Source: Streptomyces sp. B21-105 (GTDB taxonomy: Bacteria; Actinomycetota; Actinomycetes; Streptomycetales; Streptomycetaceae). From it: a stretch of DNA of 64,000 bases. The notes beneath the pieces are model-generated. The model was not told where the DNA came from. It saw only the letters and a program-made list of their open reading frames with translations, and did not search any database. How positions within the stretch are numbered: the first letter of the stretch is position 1; each line of letters starts with the position of its first letter. The position numbers and the translations under genes are program-made. Location of the stretch: the NCBI RefSeq assembly GCF_036898465.1, contig NZ_JARUMJ010000001.1, forward strand, positions 806,001 through 870,000, read 5' to 3'. This document shows positions 59,947 to 64,000 of this stretch, in pieces.

Positions 59947-60957
59947 ATGCCGCACCGCACCTCCGCACTGTCCCGACGCGCCGTCACCAAGGCCGCCGCC
60001 GCCACGGGGCTGGCCGCCCTGTTCGGCGCCCACACCACGACGACGGCCCACGCCACGACCACGTCCCACGCCACTGCGACTGCTCGAGCCACGGCGACTG
60101 GCCGGGCCGCCGCGACGGCCCGGGCCGCGGTCCGGCTGGGACCGCGCACCGTCGACATCTCCGTCTCCTCTCCGGCTCTGGGCCGCCGTGCGCCGCTGCG
60201 GCTGATCCTGCCCACCGGCTTCGACTCCCGGCCCGAGCGGACCTACCCCGTGCTGTATCTGCTGCACGGGGCCCACGACGACTACACGTCCTGGACCCGG
60301 GAGACGGACATCGAGGCCTTCACCGAGGGCCGCGACCTGATCGTCGCCATGCCCGACGCGGGCCCCACCGGCATCCCGTCCGCGTGGCGGGGCGGCCCCG
60401 ACTACGAGACCTTCCAGGTGCGGGAGGTCCCGGCACTGCTCGCCCGCGACTACCGCGCCTCCGGCGTGCGGGCCGTCGCCGGCGTCTCCACCGGCGGCTA
60501 CGGGGCGATGGCGCACGCCGCACGGCACCCGGGCGCGTTCGCCGCCGCGGCCTCCTACAGCGGCATCCTCGACACCACGGCCCCCGGGGTGCCGCCGCTC
60601 GTGGACGCCATCGTGGCCCGGGAGAACCTGCTCCCCCCGTCGCTGTGGGGCAACCCGATCCTCAACGCCCCGACCTGGCGCGACTTCAATCCGCGGGCCC
60701 GTGCGGCCGGACTGCGGGGCACTCCCCTGTACGTGTCGAGCGGCAGCGGGGTGGTCGGCGGCGCCGGCGACTGGCTGCCCGAGGCGCTGGAGAGCACGCT
60801 GTGGCCCTCCGCGCACGGCTTCACCGGCGCGCTCACGCTCCTCGGCATCGCCGTCACCACCCACTTCTACGCGGGAGGAGGACACAGCTGGACCTACTGG
60901 CGGCGCGAGTTCACCGCCTCCTGGCCGATGCTCGCCGGTGCGCTGGGGGCGAGGTGA
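59947..60957 (+). CDS. Tat-exported esterase, antigen-85 (mycolyltransferase)-like
   Basis: A 336-residue exported alpha/beta-hydrolase. The N-terminus LSRRAVTKAAAATGLAALFG is a twin-arginine signal, followed by a Thr/Ala/His-rich linker (about residues 28-60). Catalytic features are Ser181 in AGVSTGGYGAM and His313 in GGGHSWTYWRREF. Several stretches echo antigen 85: YSGILDTT, WGNPILNAPTWRDFNP, LYVSSGSG and HSWTYW (GTHSWEYWGAQL in Ag85). Antigen 85 proteins move mycolyl chains between trehalose carriers and wall polymers outside the membrane; many relatives are plain esterases. It is nine bases downstream of the PKS stop, with GAGGAG in the gap, so it is in the same operon and may transfer its product. 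Confidence 0.82.
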   Translation: MPHRTSALSRRAVTKAAAATGLAALFGAHTTTTAHATTTSHATATARATATGRAAATARAAVRLGPRTVDISVSSPALGRRAPLRLILPTGFDSRPERTYPVLYLLHGAHDDYTSWTRETDIEAFTEGRDLIVAMPDAGPTGIPSAWRGGPDYETFQVREVPALLARDYRASGVRAVAGVSTGGYGAMAHAARHPGAFAAAASYSGILDTTAPGVPPLVDAIVARENLLPPSLWGNPILNAPTWRDFNPRARAAGLRGTPLYVSSGSGVVGGAGDWLPEALESTLWPSAHGFTGALTLLGIAVTTHFYAGGGHSWTYWRREFTASWPMLAGALGAR

Positions 60958-61079
60958 TGTCGGTGCAGCCGGGGTACGGAACGGAGCGCAGGGGTCGTTC
61001 GTCCTACCCAGGACGTCCCCCTCGCCCCACGGCCACCGGTGCCTGGGCGAGCCGTCTCCGGGTGAAAGGAGTGTCCGCC

Positions 61080-62297
61080 GTGGCCGTCCCCGCTCCGCGC
61101 GGCGAACCCGTCGATGCCCGAACCGCTCCGGTGCCACCGGACCTGGCCGAGCTGCTGCGCTCCGACCTCGAAGGCGTGGCCGACGAAGTGGAGGAAGAGG
61201 TCCGCAGACAGGTCCCCGAATACGGGGGGCCGGCCGCCGCAGTCCAGGGCCGCCACATCAGGTCCGGCGTGGTCCAGGCGCTCACCCTGTTCGTCGACCA
61301 CATCGCCGACCCCCGCGGCCAGGACGCCGCCATCGCCGCGACGTACTACGAACTCGGCCGCGGTGAAGCCCTCGAAGGGCGCAGCCTGGACGCGCTGCAG
61401 TCCGCGTTGCGCGTGGGCGGGCTGCACGCCTGGCGGCGGCTGAGCCGCACGGCTGAGGAGGTCGGGCTGGACTCGACGGCTGTGGCGGCCCTCGGCGAAC
61501 TGGCGTTCCGGACCGTGCACGAGGTCGCGGAGGCGGCCGCCGCCGGATACGCCGAGGCCCGGTCCCGCAGCGCCGACGAGTTGGAGCGGCGTCGCGGGCG
61601 CCTGCTCGACCTGCTGCTGGGCGACGGGCCGGTGTCCCCCGAGGCGGTACAGGAGCTGGCGCACGCCGCACGCTGGCGGGTGCCCGCGCAGGTCGCGGTC
61701 GTCGTGCTCGCCGCCGGCGCCGACCAGTACGCGCAGGACCCGCCGCCGGCGACGCCCGGGGCGCTGGCCGACATGGAGTCACGGCCGCCGCGGGTGCTGG
61801 TCCCGGACCCGGAGGGCGCCGGCCGGTTCGGCGGCCGGTCCTTCGTCCTCGGTCTGCGGGGACGTCCGGCGGCGATCGGTCCGACGGTCCCGGTCGCCGA
61901 GGCCGCGCACTCGCTGCACTGGGCGACGCGCGCGCTGGGCCTGATGGGCCGCGGGATCCTGCCCCGGCAGGGCGTGGTGCGCTGTACCGATCACCTGTCG
62001 ACGCTGCTCCTGCACAGTGACGAGCCGCTGCTCGGCCACCTGGCGGCGCGCGCCCTCGCGCCCCTCGACGCCGTCTCCGAGGGGCAGCGGGCCAGACTGG
62101 CCGAAACGCTGCTGGCCTGGCTGCTGAGCGGCAGCAACGTGCCCGACGTGGCCGCCCGGCTGCACATCCACCCGCAGACGGTCCGCTACCGGCTGCGTCA
62201 ACTGGAGAAGCTGTTCGGCGACGCCCTGCACGATCCCGGCGCCCGACTGGACCTGATCCTCGCCCTGCGCTCCACGGCTGAGCGCGACGGAGACTAA
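61080..62297 (+). CDS. PucR-type regulator with C-terminal helix-turn-helix
   Basis: A 405-residue transcription factor. An N-terminal helical region (LAELLRSDLEGVADEVEEEV, SGVVQALTLFVDHIADPRG) leads to a GGDEF-like or sensory middle part. The C-terminal PucR helix-turn-helix is LAETLLAWLLSGSNVPDVAA and RLHIHPQTVRYRLRQLEKLF, with DARLDLILALRSTA-like ending GARLDLILALRSTAE. GTG 61080 is preferred: AAGGAG stands eight bases upstream, and the protein then starts MAVPAPRGEPV. An ATG at 60957 overlapping the esterase stop adds 41 low-complexity residues. It lies between the esterase and cutinase genes, so it is the probable regulator of the lipid locus. Confidence 0.85.
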   Translation: MAVPAPRGEPVDARTAPVPPDLAELLRSDLEGVADEVEEEVRRQVPEYGGPAAAVQGRHIRSGVVQALTLFVDHIADPRGQDAAIAATYYELGRGEALEGRSLDALQSALRVGGLHAWRRLSRTAEEVGLDSTAVAALGELAFRTVHEVAEAAAAGYAEARSRSADELERRRGRLLDLLLGDGPVSPEAVQELAHAARWRVPAQVAVVVLAAGADQYAQDPPPATPGALADMESRPPRVLVPDPEGAGRFGGRSFVLGLRGRPAAIGPTVPVAEAAHSLHWATRALGLMGRGILPRQGVVRCTDHLSTLLLHSDEPLLGHLAARALAPLDAVSEGQRARLAETLLAWLLSGSNVPDVAARLHIHPQTVRYRLRQLEKLFGDALHDPGARLDLILALRSTAERDGD

Positions 62298-62422
62298 CTT
62301 CGCCACAATAAAACGCGGGTTTTCTGAATTCCCGTCCATAACACCCGTCCAGGATACGCGAATACCTTCGGGACTGTCCTTTTCCATTGGCGCCCAACGC
62401 GCCGCACCCTCAAAGGATCCCC

Positions 62423-63064
62423 ATGCGTATTCGCTTGTGCCTCGCCGCGCTCTCCCTCGCCGGCGGGGTCGGACTGACCGCTGCCCCGGCCTCCGCGGCC
62501 TCCGCCGCCGCCTGTTCGGACATCGACGTCGTAGCAGCTCGCGGTACCTTCGAACCGGGCACGCTCGGACTGATCGTCGGCGACCCGGTGTATTCCGCCC
62601 TGCAGAAGAAACTGACAGGAAAGAAACTGTCCAGCTACCGGGTGAACTATCCCGCCGACCTTTCTCTTACATCGGCCGCACAGGGAAACGCCGATCTGGT
62701 GAACCACGTCAAGGCGCAGGCCGCGGCCTGTCCCGCTCAGCGCTTCGTACTGGTCGGCTATTCGCAGGGGGCGAACGTCGTGGACAACTCCCTGGGCATC
62801 AGCAGCGCCGGCGCGGTGGTGGGCAGTCCCATCGTGGCGACCCTTCCCGCGGCCGTCGAACCGAAGGTCGCCGCGGTCCTGCTGTTCGGCAACCCGATCC
62901 GGGCGCTGGGCAAGAGCGTCACCGGGGTCTACCAGAGCCGCACCGTCGACTTCTGCGCCGACGGCGACCCCATCTGTGAGAACGGCGGGGACGACGTGCT
63001 GGCGCACCTCGGCTACACCTCCGACGCCGGCGCGGCGGCCACATTCGCCGCGAGCAGGATCTGA
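62423..63064 (+). CDS. Secreted cutinase-family (CE5) hydrolase
   Basis: A 213-residue exported enzyme with a signal peptide of about 26 residues ending PASAASAAA. The mature part has CSDIDVVAARGTFEPG, the nucleophile Ser in LVGYSQGANVVDN (GYSQG), LLFGNPIRALG, and CADGDPICENGGDDVLAHLGY with the catalytic Asp and His. Four Cys residues fit the disulphides of cutinases. The family cleaves cutin, polyesters or lipids; mycobacterial Rv3802c, beside fadD32 and pks13, is a member. ATG 62423 follows AAAGGA. The spacer before it (62298-62422) is AT-rich for this window and the gene uses more A/T third bases than its neighbours, which hints at separate acquisition or regulation. Confidence 0.9.
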   Translation: MRIRLCLAALSLAGGVGLTAAPASAASAAACSDIDVVAARGTFEPGTLGLIVGDPVYSALQKKLTGKKLSSYRVNYPADLSLTSAAQGNADLVNHVKAQAAACPAQRFVLVGYSQGANVVDNSLGISSAGAVVGSPIVATLPAAVEPKVAAVLLFGNPIRALGKSVTGVYQSRTVDFCADGDPICENGGDDVLAHLGYTSDAGAAATFAASRI

Positions 63065-63075
63065 GCGTCGGAACA

Positions 63076-63127
63076 CGCGCACGCGACGGGCCCGGGAGGT
63101 TCTCCTCCCGGGCCCGTCGCGTGCGCG
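63076..63127. terminator. Strong terminator hairpin after the cutinase gene
   Basis: The arms 63076-63099 and 63104-63127 are perfectly complementary over 24 bases with a TTCT loop; the core arm is GGGCCCGGGAGG. It starts 12 bases after the cutinase stop. Confidence 0.85.
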
Positions 63128-63183
63128 GTGGGTGCTAGGGGTGGATGTGCGTGCGGGGGGGGTGCTCGGGGTGTGCGGGGCAC

Positions 63184-63220
63184 GGTGGCCGACGCCATGG
63201 TCTGACCGGCGTCGGCCACC
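63184..63220. terminator. Terminator hairpin between convergent genes
   Basis: GGTGGCCGACGCC (63184-63196) and GGCGTCGGCCACC (63208-63220) form a perfect 13-bp stem with an 11-base loop. It lies 16 bases beyond the stop of the minus-strand hydrolase gene and ends that transcript. Confidence 0.7.
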
Positions 63221-63236
63221 TGCACCGCACCGCCCG

Positions 63237-64000
63237 CTATCGCGGAGCGCGGGCGAACGCGGCAAGGCCGGCGGACACCGGCTCGGGCCGGCCGTCGTTC
63301 TGCACCGGCGCCGCGGTCAGCACGTCGAGATGCTGGTAGCCGGACGCCACCAAGGGATGCAGGTCGGCCGGGATGCGGCCGGCGAGCAGTCCGTCGCCCG
63401 CGAGCACTGTGAGCGTCGGATTGGCCGTCAGCCCGCCGGGATGGACGACGAGCCTCTTCACCTGAGGCGACGTGCCCAACTGGATGTCGGTGATGAGCTT
63501 GGTGGGGAAGTACTGCTCGGTGAAGTCCAGCGGCTGCTCCGCCAGACTGCGGGCCAGTTCCCGGATGTCGGTGACCTCCTTGCCCGCCCCGGTGAACGGC
63601 GTGCCGTCGGCCGACCGGTACCCGGGGTCGTCGGCGTCACCGACGCGGTCGTAGTTCCGCCAGGTGTACAGCGGCCCGTGAGATTGCCCGGGGATGGCCT
63701 TGTACTCGACGCCGAACAGCTGCGTCGGCTGCGCACTGCCGTTGGCGGCGGGGAACTCCTTGTCCACGACCGGCCCGCCGTCGAAGAAGCCCACACTGCT
63801 CTGCAGGAACGCCAGCGGCACGGACTGATCGTCCATCAGCGCCCCGAGCACGGCGGCGTTGGTGAGCCGGAAGTCCTTCACCGCGGGTGAGCCGGTGAGG
63901 AACGCCGCGGCGTCCTTCGAGAACAGGAACCGGTTGGTGGCCTCGATGTTGAGGCCAGAGGGCAGGTAGGCGGGCAGGTCCGCCTCGGCGTCCGGGTCGT
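63237..64000 (-). CDS. Alpha/beta-hydrolase, C-terminal part (5' end outside window)
   Basis: About 254 C-terminal residues are visible; the start lies beyond base 64000. The visible part opens LPAYLPSGLNIEATNRFLFS and contains PLAFLQSSVGFFDGGPVVDK, PGQSHGPLYTWRNYDRVGD and RLVVHPGGLTANPTLTVLAG. The Asp in LAGDGLLAG and the His in GYQHLDVLTAAP fit the acid and His of an alpha/beta-hydrolase triad; the nucleophile would be upstream. It resembles uncharacterised Streptomyces hydrolases or esterases, and its substrate is unknown. It is convergent with the cutinase gene, separated by two hairpins. Confidence 0.65.
   Translation of the reverse strand, partial: DPDAEADLPAYLPSGLNIEATNRFLFSKDAAAFLTGSPAVKDFRLTNAAVLGALMDDQSVPLAFLQSSVGFFDGGPVVDKEFPAANGSAQPTQLFGVEYKAIPGQSHGPLYTWRNYDRVGDADDPGYRSADGTPFTGAGKEVTDIRELARSLAEQPLDFTEQYFPTKLITDIQLGTSPQVKRLVVHPGGLTANPTLTVLAGDGLLAGRIPADLHPLVASGYQHLDVLTAAPVQNDGRPEPVSAGLAAFARAPR

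Overview
The window is from a high-G+C actinobacterium, almost certainly Streptomyces. Third codon positions are strongly G/C, GTG starts are common, genes are tightly packed with 4-bp stop/start overlaps, and many products belong to families typical of Streptomyces (DUF6421, DUF5134, DUF5997, DUF6214, LVIVD/DUF305 pair, HelR). No rRNA, tRNA, CRISPR array or transposase was seen. The first and last genes are cut by the window edges.

Layout. 0-3.2 kb: end of a PlsC-type acyltransferase, a transglutaminase-like protein with a leaderless-type promoter, and a short-chain dehydrogenase/threonine aldolase pair coupled by a GTGA overlap. 3.2-8.3 kb: six or seven consecutive genes (DUF6421, glycerophosphodiesterase, GNAT, two VOC proteins, MarR regulator), every one broken by single-base frameshifts. 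The codon signal is still strong, so this looks like a poorly read stretch rather than gene decay. The MarR gene also carries a 26-copy hexanucleotide tract coding for an Asn/Gly/Asp-rich N-terminus. 8.6-17.8 kb: membrane and housekeeping genes (DUF5134, M56 peptidase, PAP2 phosphatase, zinc-ribbon protein, HAD hydrolase, TetR, LVIVD/DUF305 secreted pair, FprA-type ferredoxin reductase). 17.9-20.3 kb: a HelR-type RNA polymerase-recycling ATPase with a rifamycin-associated element (RAE) upstream. 20.4-23 kb: a secreted CE1 esterase with a cellulose-binding domain, divergent from a PL3 pectate lyase, with LacI-type palindromes between them. 23-36.5 kb: PaaX regulator/AidB-type acyl-CoA dehydrogenase pair, beta-propeller proteins, uracil-DNA glycosylase, a BadF-type kinase, a CbiX-type chelatase, FUSC protein, Lrp and LysR-type proteins, DUF5997 and a cold-shock protein.

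36.7-49.7 kb is one tightly coupled five-gene operon: two DUF4132 proteins, a MoxR-type AAA+ ATPase, a DUF5682-VWA fusion and a SWIM zinc-finger protein. It corresponds to the poorly understood molR/yehI-yehL-yehM-yehP-yehQ set of E. coli, here with the YehM-like and YehP-like parts fused.

49.8-63.1 kb contains the most unusual region. After a DinB protein and a divergent atypical P450 come an acyl-CoA carboxylase beta subunit, a FadD32-like fatty acyl-AMP ligase, a PKS with the Pks13 order ACP-KS-AT-ACP-TE, a Tat-exported antigen-85-like esterase, a PucR-type regulator and a cutinase-like hydrolase. This is the gene content of the mycobacterial mycolic-acid condensation locus (accD, fadD32, pks13, Rv3802c-type cutinase, fbp) in a genus that does not make mycolic acids. 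I infer a pathway that activates a fatty acid, condenses it with a carboxylated acyl-CoA into an alpha-branched beta-keto lipid, and transfers it outside the membrane.
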